The notes under the pieces: generated by a model
Told to the model about the DNA's origin: nothing
The model's input: only the letters and a program-made list of their open reading frames with translations
Databases searched by the model: none
Assembly: GCA_019677205.1 (NCBI GenBank)
Contig: JAAMXY010001716.1
Location: 1-13,736, forward strand
Origin: Pinguiococcus pyrenoidosus
Taxonomy: Eukaryota > Sar > Pinguiophyceae > Pinguiochrysidales > Pinguiochrysidaceae
Reading direction: 5' to 3'
Length of the DNA: 13,736 bases
Position numbers and translations under genes: made by a program
Shown here: positions 1 through 7,201 of the stretch, one piece after another
Numbering within the stretch: position 1 is the first letter of the stretch
Layout: each line of letters begins with the position of its first letter

Positions 1-608
1 ACTGAGTCGATCACGATCCTACCATCCGCGTTTCTTCTGCCCGAGAAGCCAAGCTTGTTCTACACGGCGCGTTTGTCAGTCTTGCCGAAGTTTCCGCGTT
101 TGCCCCGGCTCCTCCCACATACCTCATTGGCCACGACAATCCGCACGCCTCTCTCGATCTCATACCCATCGGGCTCGTCCTCCGCGTCCACCTCGCCCAG
201 GTCTTCTTCCTCGCGGGGCGCGGCCGCCACGGGCTTGGCGCCGTTGAAGATCCAGCTGTGGTCGACTGCGCTTTTGCCATTGCTGGCCGTATCCTCATGC
301 GCTGCCTTCATGTTGCCATTCTGGACATCAGCGCCCGATCCGGAGCTCTGCGAAGGCCGCTGTCGCTTGCGGGAGGAGGACACCGGCATATTGTCGTCGG
401 ACGAGACGTCTCGCCTCCTCCGCAGCTCGTGGCGTAGCTTTGCACGCTCTCCGATCTTGAGCCCCAGATCTCGCAGATCATCGGTGGTCAACAGCGTCAC
501 CGTCTCCATATCTGCCACTTTCTCCGCCGCGAACCTCGGCGCATAAGCCCCCAAGCCCACGCGGCGGAGGACGCGGTCCAGCTCGGGCTCCAACTCGCTG
601 GTCCCCAT
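1..608 (-). CDS. SAM-domain protein, 3' end beyond the left edge
   Basis: The ATG is at 608-606. Exon 1 is 608-123 (162 codons), an intron lies at 122-60, and exon 2 runs from 59 to the window edge. Residues about 8-65 read as a sterile alpha motif (SAM), with the hallmarks VGLGAYAPRF, LLTTDDLRDLGL and IGERAKLRHEL. SAM domains are protein- or RNA-binding helical bundles. The rest is low complexity: a basic Ser/Arg stretch, then an acidic stretch (EEEDLGEVDAEDEPDGYE). The donor is GAG|GTATGT and the acceptor GTGTAG; the intron is 63 nt with a CTGAC branch-like site. An acceptor further on would put a stop (TGG TAG) in frame, whereas the 60/59 junction stays open to the edge and reads NKLGFSGRRNADGRIVID. 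Retaining the intron would end the protein at the acceptor TAG. The specific function is not recognised. The gene is divergent from the complex I gene to its right. Confidence 0.7.
60..122 (-). other. Intron of the SAM-domain gene
   Basis: 63-nt phase-0 intron with donor GTATGT and acceptor GTGTAG. A GACTGAC branch-like site lies about 20 nt from the acceptor. Its length is a multiple of three and its only in-frame stop is the terminal TAG, which is also the acceptor. Confidence 0.65.
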
Positions 609-904
609 GCGCCCTGGTCTTCGCCGGTCTCTCTTGCCTTTTCCTTTTGGTGCGGTCCGCTAAAGTTTGGCGGTGGAACGCGCCGCCCTGCAGCCGAATT
701 CTGCGCCGTTTGCGCACTTCTTCACAGGACCGGATCTTCCCGCCGAGCTTTGGCGGCGGGACAGAGACGGGTCTCGCGACAGAGACGATGCCGGACAGAC
801 ACGGCGGACACGTGCGCGCGAATCCGAAGACCGGCGCCTCTCGTTTCCCCGCGCGCGCTCGCGTCTGCCTGAGCCTGGAAGAGTTTCGTCGCCGCGCTGT
901 GAGC
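609..904. promoter_or_regulatory. Divergent promoter between SAM-domain and complex I genes
   Basis: This 296-bp GC-rich spacer must hold the promoters of both divergent genes. I see no TATA box. It holds three E2F-like sites: TTTGGCGG at 666-673, TTCCCGCC at 737-744 and TTTGGCGG at 749-756. An in-frame ATG at 788 could extend the complex I gene by 39 residues, so part of the spacer may be coding or 5' UTR. Confidence 0.45.
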
Positions 905-1547
905 ATGACTTCGTACGGAGAGTGGGGCGAGAGGCCGCGCAAGAGCGCGTACGACCCCAAGTATCCCGTGGTCAAGCAGTTCCCCAGCATCGGGGACAAC
1001 CTGCGCAACATGAACATGGGCGACTACGCCCGCGTCGCGACCTTCACCGCCGGCGGATATTACATCGGCTATATCATCGGTACGTTAGAGTCTCTGCGAT
1101 GGCGTCTCTGGGAGCCTGACCGCGACCCAGAAGCTTTTGAATGTCACGCGCGAACCGCGGCTCAGCCTCGTCTGCTTGTTCGCAGGATTCCGCCCGTACA
1201 CGATCCGGGTGCCCACTGCTAGGTTCACCGCTTTGTGCTGCGGCATCGGCGGGCTCATGGCGTCCTACCTGAGCTCGAGACAGCGCCTGACTGGGTACTT
1301 TCCGAACAAAGCCGAGTACGATGCGATGGTGAGTTATCCGATTCATTCATCTATCCTTTCCCTTGGCGACCTGGTGTTGCGTTTTCAACTACCACTACGA
1401 TGTCTTCTACTTGTTCTTCTTCTTCTTCTTCTTCTTTCTTCTTCTTTCTCTGTGTTCACGCTTCTTTCTCTCACGCTTCTTTCTCTCACGCTTCTTTCTC
1501 TCACGCCAACTGTGTCCTAGGTGCGTGCGAAGGCGGAGGAAGACTAG
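905..1547 (+). CDS. Mitochondrial complex I accessory subunit, 21 kDa/NUXM-like
   Basis: Exons are 905-1079, 1186-1328 and 1521-1547, giving 114 residues. The introns, 1080-1185 (106 nt, GTACGT...TTCGCAG) and 1329-1520 (192 nt, GTGAGT...TCCTAG), restore one frame. The protein has a short soluble N-terminus with YPVVKQFPSI, a DYA motif (residues 40-42), a Gly/Tyr-rich hydrophobic segment (about 42-60), a second one (about 71-87), then SSRQRLTGYFPNKAEYDAM. This order (YPV, DYA, two hydrophobic spans, S-x-x-R-L-x-G-x-x-x-N) matches the family of the 21 kDa/NUXM subunit of NADH:ubiquinone oxidoreductase (Pfam NADH-u_ox-rdase), a two-helix inner-membrane subunit of fungi, plants and protists. That family call is from memory. 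The start at 905 follows the family's short N-terminus. An Arg-rich in-frame extension from 788 could be a presequence. The last exon is only nine codons, including the stop. Confidence 0.62.
1329..1520 (+). repeat. Pyrimidine-rich intron with a 15-bp tandem repeat
   Basis: Intron 2 of the complex I gene is the longest intron in the window. It contains a CTT run (about 1410-1450) followed by three exact head-to-tail copies of ACGCTTCTTTCTCTC at 1458-1472, 1473-1487 and 1488-1502. The acceptor TCCTAG follows at once, so the array extends the polypyrimidine tract. The strand-biased sequence creates long artefactual open frames. Confidence 0.75.
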
Positions 1548-1984
1548 CGACCGGGGGCGTGAAAGGCAACTGCAAGGGTTGTGCTCGGAGGCAGCTCTCG
1601 ACCGTTTGGGTTCGTTGCTAGCAAATCCAAAAAAAAACACGCGCTTCTTCCTTCTGGTAGCCGATCAAATTGATCAGATTGATCACATGCGTCGTATTGA
1701 TGCTATCCTGTTTTGCACCTGTTTTGCACCTGTATTGCATCTGTTCAGCTGATGCATGATGAGCCGCGATTCCCTCGCCAAATGCCACCCTTCCCATAAG
1801 CATCCACTCACAGGCTCACGAGCGACAGCCTTCGAATCAAGCAGCCGGCGAAAGCGGCATTTCAAGTTGGAAGACCTCGGCTTCGTGGTGCGGTGCGTAG
1901 AAAGAAGCTTCTTGAGGCAATGAAGAGCAGCCAGCCCATCGACGGCTTCTTTCGCGGTGCGACCGAACCATTCGCTCACACCTC
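1548..1984. other. Convergent 3' intergenic region with short tandem repeats
   Basis: This 437-bp stretch lies between the stop of the complex I gene and the stop of eIF2B epsilon. It holds an A run at 1629-1637, three 9-bp units of the form GATCARATT (1663-1689, last unit diverged) and three 11-bp units CTGTTTTGCAC (1708-1740, last unit diverged). No convincing gene was seen; the minus-strand open frame at 1683-1979 resembles nothing I know and overlaps both repeat arrays. Confidence 0.55.
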
Positions 1985-4692
1985 TCAGTCGTGGTCTTCG
2001 TCATCTTCTCTGTCGTTGCGCGCCAAGTCTTCATTACTGTCGTTGGCACCATCCCCATCATCACCATCATTTTCGTTGTCATCACCATCATCTGCGTCAC
2101 TGCCTTCGTCACTATCCCCGTCACTATCCTCGTCACCATCGTCGTCGTCATCATCGTCGTCGTCGTCATCTTCTAGCCATTCAATAAATTTTTGCGTCTC
2201 CGGGTCGTAGAAAAGCTCGCCTTCGGGGGAGTCCCTAGATCAGTAGAAGCAGCCCCCGATCAGTGCCAACCATGCGAATCAGCGGTGCTCCTCTTTGCTC
2301 ATTCTTGCTCAGCTTTGCTCAGCTCAACCAAGGGGAGCGACGATGGTGAGTAGTTGGTGCAGTACCTGGGACCCGACTGCCTCCGGCTTTTCCAGAGGTC
2401 AAGCCCGTCGTCGCTCAGCAAGTCGGCGTGCAAAAGGACCTGCAGGACGAAGCGGAACAAGGGGCGCCAAATCTCAGGAGCACGCCGCAGAGCAGCATCC
2501 TCCACCGCTCGGACGATCCCGAGCTCATCACGGTCTTCGTGCACCATCCTGTTCCCTAAAGACGCTAGTCTGCCCGTGACGAGCTGCAAGTTCCTGAGGA
2601 CCTCGTTTCTGTTGCGCTCGTCCACTCCTTCGCCCTCGGGAACCGCCTCCGCCGTCATGTCCAGCAGCGCGAACGTGAAGCCAACCAAGCACTCGCCCCA
2701 GTCTCTATTTTGACTGAACTTCAAGCTTTTGATTTCCATGAGCAGGTCGTCATGATCCCCGCTCGCGCCCTGTTCTCCTTGGTTGTGCATGTGCTCTTGG
2801 ATCATGTCACGGACGCTGTCGATGAAATCGTCATCGGCGGCATGCATTTCGGTGGCGACACCAACTATTGGCTCGTCATCGTCAGTCTCGCTGGGAAAGT
2901 CGTCATGCAACTGCTGGCGCCAGGTGTCGACCTCGTGGGCTCCCCAACTCTCGCACATCAGCGCATCGATCCCGGACTGCCGCAGGGAAGAAAAAATGCT
3001 GTCGTCGTCGACGTCGTCTCCATCGTAATCCTCATCTTCTTCTGCAGGATTCCACCGACGGCCAATGCCCTCTTCGCCCACGAGCGTGGGATCCGAGAAG
3101 GCGTCACGGCCCTCCAATTTCACGACATCAAAGCTCCCGCCATCCATGCCATCGTCGGTGCTCTCGTCCCGGCTATCCTCCTGGAGCAGGCTATCCGGCC
3201 CGCGGCGGGTGATCCGGGTGAATTCGGGCAGTCCCACCCCCGTATCTATGGTGCAGCCAATGCCGATCACACACCCGCGAGGGATCTGCAAGGGTCCACA
3301 TAGCGTGAGGCAACCTCCGCGCGATAGGGACGAAAAGCAAAGGGGGAGTTGGACGGTACCTTCACGTTGCTTCCGATCAGCACCTGATCGCACAGGATGG
3401 CGTTCGTGGCCTGGACGTCGTTCCACACTTGGACTCCGGACCACAGGATGCAGTCCGTCAGCTCCACGTTCGCGCCGATCACGCAATCCCGCCCGACCAG
3501 GCACCTCTCTAGTCGCGAGCCAGGACCAACCCGAGTCCCGCTGCTGATGAGGCAAAGGGGCCCTGCGGACATCCAGAGGCATGCGAACTGCGCTCAGCGG
3601 ACGCCAAAGCACGATCCACCTGCGCGCCTCAGCCAGGCTTACCGATGGACGCAGTGCGGTCGATGTCGACGCCTCGCTCGCGGTAGCAGCCATTTCGCGA
3701 TGCGCGAAACGTGCTGTCGCCGAAGAAGGGGGTGTCTGGAGCATACGGAAGGACCAGGCGGCGAACGACGTCGAACGACACGTGCGCATACGTCCTGAAA
3801 TCCTCGATCTTGGCGGCATACTGCTCCGCAGGCAGTACGTGCGCATAGATCCGCTTTCCCAGCTCGACGTTGCCCACCTCCGTCTTGCAAAAGTGACTGC
3901 GCATGTCCTGATAGTCCCAGTTGTCGGAGAAGGCTCCCAAGACGTCGGTGCTGCAGATGTCGATGCCACAGTCCAGGAGATCGTATCGCATCTCCACATC
4001 GTCGCCAGCATACTCACCGAGCAGCTCCGAAGACAGCACACAGACATCCGCCTCGATGTCGTCTTGCCAGTACACCACACGCGAGTCGTCGCCCTTGATC
4101 CCCACGACGAGGTCGTGGGTGAGACTTCGCAGCGCGCTGCCGTGCCCAATGGTCTTGAAAACCTGCAGCTCAGGTCAGAGGAAAGCGTGCTCTCTACACT
4201 GAAGCCATACAACGTCGTCTCGATTACCTTGGTCATGGAGCATTCTGGATCTCGTTTTCGGTTGGCCCTGTGGGCGTCCAGGGCGGCCCTGAGATTCATG
4301 TTGCTCACCACGTCGCCGGATATCAGAACGAAGGGATCCGAGCTGACGATCCCGTGGTTGTCCACCTCTCTCAAAGCGTCTCCGGCCGTGGTGCCATGGC
4401 TCACCATGCATTTCACCGAAATGGACGGCGGCAGCTTCGCATTCGCCAAGTGCCGTTCAACCTGGTCCGCCTTGTTTGCGCAGACCACGAAGAGCTCTTG
4501 GACGCCGGCCGCCGCCAAGAACTCCACAGAGAAATCCAGCATCGGCACGCCCACCAGGGGGCAAAGGACCTTGGGTCGGGACAGCGAGACTGGCCGAAAC
4601 GTGCGCGTGAACGAGTCCGCAAGCAACACTGCCTGCAGCTTTTGCTCCGCCGCGGCCTCGCCGCCTTTGCCGCCCTCTTTCTTGCGTGCCAT
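1985..4692 (-). CDS. EIF2B5: Translation initiation factor eIF2B subunit epsilon
   Basis: Catalytic subunit of the eIF2B guanine-nucleotide exchange factor, which recharges eIF2 with GTP in the cytosol. Exons are 4692-4228, 4162-3643, 3562-3360, 3285-2366 and 2234-1985; introns are 65, 80, 74 and 131 nt; the product is 785 residues (human about 720). The ATG at 4692 is the first in frame (MARKKEGGKGG). Residues about 18-250 form the nucleotidyltransferase-like domain (LLADSFTRTFRPVSLSRPKVL, PLVGVPMLDF, LISGDVVSN, then VEMRYDLLDCGIDICS). Residues about 315-420 are left-handed beta-helix hexapeptides (GSRLERCLVGRDCVIGANVE, DCILWSGVQV). An acidic linker holds RRWNPAEEDED. The W2/HEAT exchange domain spans about 550-724, with LLMEIKSLKFSQN and, across the last splice, ETQKFIEWLE. 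About 60 Asp/Ser/Gly residues follow the W2 domain. Splice joins reproduce family spacing, for example MTK|VFKTIG. It is divergent from TMCO1. Confidence 0.93.
1988..2173 (-). repeat. GAY trinucleotide tract coding an acidic tail
   Basis: The last exon of eIF2B epsilon ends in imperfect GAC/GAT repeats with AGT, GGT and AAC codons mixed in. It encodes eleven consecutive Asp, then an Asp/Ser/Gly/Asn-rich tail to the stop. On the plus strand it appears as GTC/ATC repeats, which open false Ser-, His- and Val-rich frames. Confidence 0.8.
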
Positions 4693-4906
4693 CACTGTCT
4701 GCTCCGCTTGCGGCGTGCTGTTCAACGCGACTGCAGAAGCGAATCCCGGCCGAGCGCGATGCGTCTGGGCCTTCGGCGGGAGAGGCAGCGACGGGCGTGG
4801 GCCATTTGCCGTCTCTGTCCACTATCCGTCCCGGTTCCGTGTGGCTGCGGCGCTCTGGCCGACGAGAGGCCGCCCGGCGCCGCGCTGCGCGCTACACCGC
4901 GTCGCC
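4693..4906. promoter_or_regulatory. Bidirectional promoter of eIF2B epsilon and TMCO1
   Basis: This GC-rich, 214-bp spacer separates two divergent ATGs. No TATA box was seen. A GGCGGGAGA stretch near 4777-4785 is E2F-like. The minus reading frame of eIF2B epsilon stays open upstream of its ATG but reaches only a TTG, so this part is taken as 5' UTR and promoter. Confidence 0.5.
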
Positions 4907-5549
4907 ATGAGTATGCTCGCGGTCCAGATCGGTTTGATGCTGTTTGCGCTGTTCACCAGCGGCCTCGGAGAGGCGCTGGGCTACTACTTCGTGTACCGGA
5001 CGGAGAGCTACAAGGCAAGCAAACGCCCTTAGCAGTCTTGACAGCGCCTTTTCTCACCTTTGCGCGTCTGCGACACAGAAACTGAAGCGGAATATCCTGC
5101 GCGTAACTCAGGACTATGCCAAGGCGAGACGAGATGCAGCTGCCGCAAACGATGAGAAGAGCAAAGCAGCCAAGAACGAGAAACGCCTTCAGAAGGAGCT
5201 GCGCCTGCTGTCTGGCTCGCTGCTCCAGATGCGGACGCGCGTGATGATGCTTTTCAGCGTGACCATGATAGGCTTGGTCTGGGCTCTCAACTCGGCCTGT
5301 GCGGGGATCGTCGCCGCGAAGTTGCCGTTTGAGCCCTTCGCGATCTTGCACCCCTTGACGCACCGGGGTCTTGCGGGCGAGGACTACACCGACTGCTCTG
5401 TAGCGTTCTTCTTCATGCTTTGCTCGGGCGCTGCCCGGGCCTTTACATCAAAAATATGGGGGGAGAAGTTGCCAAGAGAAGTGGAGACCCTTGGCAGCAA
5501 CATCGCGGAGATCCAGGAGAGCCTCAAGGCATTCGAGGAAAGGATGTGA
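4907..5549 (+). CDS. TMCO1: TMCO1-family ER membrane protein
   Basis: Exons are 4907-5014 and 5079-5549, giving 192 residues (human TMCO1 is about 188). The family (DUF106, related to EMC3, Get1 and YidC-type insertases) lies in the ER membrane. It takes part in multipass membrane-protein biogenesis and has been proposed as a calcium leak channel. Visible features are a first hydrophobic segment (residues about 4-28), the motif YRTESYK at the exon junction, a charged coiled coil (37-85), a second hydrophobic segment (91-115), the family signature KLPFEPF..LTHRGL.GEDYTDCS (117-143) and a third hydrophobic segment (143-158). The C-terminus adds a short helix (ETLGSNIAEIQESLKAFEERM). The start at 4907 gives the usual short luminal N-terminus, with ATGAGTATG in a GTCGCC context. 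The intron is GC-AG. The gene is divergent from eIF2B epsilon and convergent with the DUF5672 gene. Confidence 0.93.
5015..5078 (+). other. GC-AG intron in TMCO1
   Basis: 64-nt phase-0 intron with donor AAG|GCAAGC and acceptor CGACACAG|AAA. No GT donor fits. The exon joint gives YRTESYK followed by KLKRN, which reproduces the family's YRT-x-x-YK-x-LK spacing exactly. A TTGAC branch-like site lies inside. Read through, the first frame stops 18 nt into the intron. Confidence 0.82.
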
Positions 5550-5727
5550 CTGGCTTCAAATTCTCGCTCTGACTCTTGTCCAGACTCTCCCTCAGACTCT
5601 CGCTCCGTTGTTTTCACGTATGTGCAGCGCCTGGCTCGCTGTCGCCTTCTTTCTCTGTTTCTCTTTCTCTCTTCCGCTCTGCCTCTCTAGGTCCGCAAGT
5701 TCGCCGCGAGTTCGTGCTGCTAGCGCC
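5550..5727. other. Pyrimidine-rich convergent spacer
   Basis: This 178-bp region lies between the TMCO1 stop and the stop of the DUF5672 gene. It is rich in CTCT and ACTCT motifs, with no gene seen. It presumably holds both 3' ends. Confidence 0.5.
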
Positions 5728-6892
5728 TCACGGCGCCACTCTTTCATAATACTTGCAGTTGCGTCGAAACGCCTCCAGCTCCTCGGGCTCCGCGTATTTC
5801 CACACCTTGTGCAGTCCAACCGGCTTGAAGTCGGTCAGGTCGATCTTCAGCTCCCGCGCTGCACTTGTTTGCTCGAGCGCAAAATGCGCCGCATCCGTGG
5901 GGGAAGGAAGCGGGGCCGACAGGCCCGCCAGGACCGACCCGAAGTACTGGTCTTCCAAGGCGGAATGGAAGACGCAGTGTGCACTTGTGGTGTCTTGGAA
6001 GTCGCGGAAAGGACACGCGTCTATTACTTTGAGCATCCAGTCCACATTGCGCAGCGAGAAGCCGCCGTTGCCGACGTAGATGCACTCTGGCCAAGCACCT
6101 GAGAACCGGGTGAGCAAGAAGGCAGCCCCTCAGTTTCCCAATGCAACGACTCACCGATGGGAGATGCTTCTCCACTCGTGACATGGACTTGCGCCCAGCT
6201 GTGCAACTGCTCGCCCTTCTTGCAGGCTTGACTCGTCGGCCAAGGCGCGCCGATGTACGCCAGATGTTCATATTCCCGCAGGTTGAGCTCCCTGCACAAG
6301 AAGCTACGCCAAAGAACGAGCGGAAGAATGATCTACACCGTCCCGCTGACGGCGTCGGTTCAGTAGATTTCTTGCACGCCGTACCTGTCCGTCTGTACAA
6401 CCAGAACGAAAGGAGCCGCGCGTCCTTCCCAGAAGATCCGCTCCATGAAGATTCTGCCGACGTGCAGCTTCTGTCTGCTTGGAAACTGCCTGTGCAGTAG
6501 GTAGTCCAGGGGCAACGCCGCAACAGCAATGCTCGGCGCGGGCTTCTCAAGCTGCTCCGCCACCACCAACAGCTCCCTGCCAAGATCGCCGTCAACGCGA
6601 AGAAGAAGAGCAGCCGAACTCGCCAAGGCGCTTTGAAGTCTTACTCTTTCAGATGAGAGGCCCATTTCAGCGTCTGAGGAATGCATAGAATGCTGATGCA
6701 GGCACCAGGTGCATACTCGACCACGGAGCTCAGCACGGGTAGAGCGTATGGAGATGGCCTCGAGTCAATGAAGACAGCTTCCAGCTCGCACCCCTGTGAG
6801 TGCCCATGCGTGAACGCGTCGGCTTCCTTGCCTTCGTTGCCCTTTGCCGTGCAAGCACAAGCCAAGACAAGCACCAGGAAGTTGCGGCTCAT
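5728..6892 (-). CDS. Secreted DUF5672-type glycosyltransferase-like protein
   Basis: Exons are 6892-6645, 6576-6385, 6291-6155 and 6098-5728; introns are 68, 93 and 56 nt (donors GTAAGA, GTACGG, GTGAGT); the product is 315 residues. The ATG at 6892 starts a hydrophobic signal peptide or anchor (SRNFLVLVLACACTAKG). The mature part reads in family order: AVFIDSRPSPYALPVL (residue about 38 on), FVLVVQTD (139-146), YEHLAYIGAPW (154-164), YVGNGGFSLRN (200-210), ALEDQYF (239-245) and KPVGLHKVWKY near the C-terminus. I recognise these as the DUF5672 family, thought to be glycosyltransferase-like; the acidic QTD and ED motifs are plausible donor or metal sites. Location is likely the secretory pathway. 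Family membership is strong by motif order. The substrate is unknown. Confidence 0.8.
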
Positions 6893-7201
6893 CGTCGTAC
6901 TCGTGCGAAACGCGGCGGACAATTGCGCTGAGCATAGCGCCAAACGACGAAGACGTTCGAATCCTCTGCAGATGTTCCTAAACTTGAGTCTCCTCTAATA
7001 CTACAAATATAATTATTGTTAACGGCTTCAAATTAAAGCTCCAAGTTCATTGTCGTGGCTTTGTCATGAATATACGTATTCGGAAGTAGTGCAATTTGAC
7101 GAATATTAGTTACGCCCGCATGCAGCCTGTAGCGCCGGACGGAAAAAAACGCCCATCTATCGGCCGGAGATCTGAGCCTGCGGAGGCGCCCATCCGCAGG
7201 G
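6893..7201. promoter_or_regulatory. Divergent promoter of DUF5672 and RWD-ART genes
   Basis: This 309-bp spacer has an AT-rich core at about 6995-7065 (including AAATATAATTATTGTTAAC), unlike the GC-rich surroundings. It is the best candidate here for shared promoter elements. A further in-frame non-ATG opening lies above 6892 on the minus strand, but the signal peptide begins at the ATG. Confidence 0.45.

Noticed and set aside
1080-1131. Earlier acceptor (GACCCAG at 1131) for intron 1 of the complex I gene
   Set aside because: It follows a good CTGAC, but leads into a frame that stops at TAG (1219-1221) and loses the conserved second hydrophobic segment; the acceptor at 1185 gives GFRPYTIRV in frame.
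1235-1752. Phe/Ser/Leu-rich plus-strand frames, and a Lys/Arg-rich minus frame
   Set aside because: They arise from the pyrimidine-rich intron 2 of the complex I gene and its short repeats.
1893-2210. Ser-, His- and Val-rich plus-strand open frames
   Set aside because: They are the antisense of the GAY repeat that codes the acidic tail of eIF2B epsilon.
2299-4725. Unspliced 808-codon reading of eIF2B epsilon
   Set aside because: It begins at a TTG, reads through three introns into the wrong frame between about 4227 and 3286, and stops inside the fourth intron. Splicing restores the family motifs.
3581-5032. 483-codon plus-strand open frame through the eIF2B epsilon locus
   Set aside because: It is antisense to conserved eIF2B epsilon exons; only its last 36 codons (from 4907) are real, as TMCO1 exon 1. 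GC-rich coding DNA leaves long open antisense frames.
6945-6966. GTTCGAATCC resembling a tRNA T-loop
   Set aside because: The flanking bases cannot form the T-stem, and no acceptor, D or anticodon stems were found upstream.
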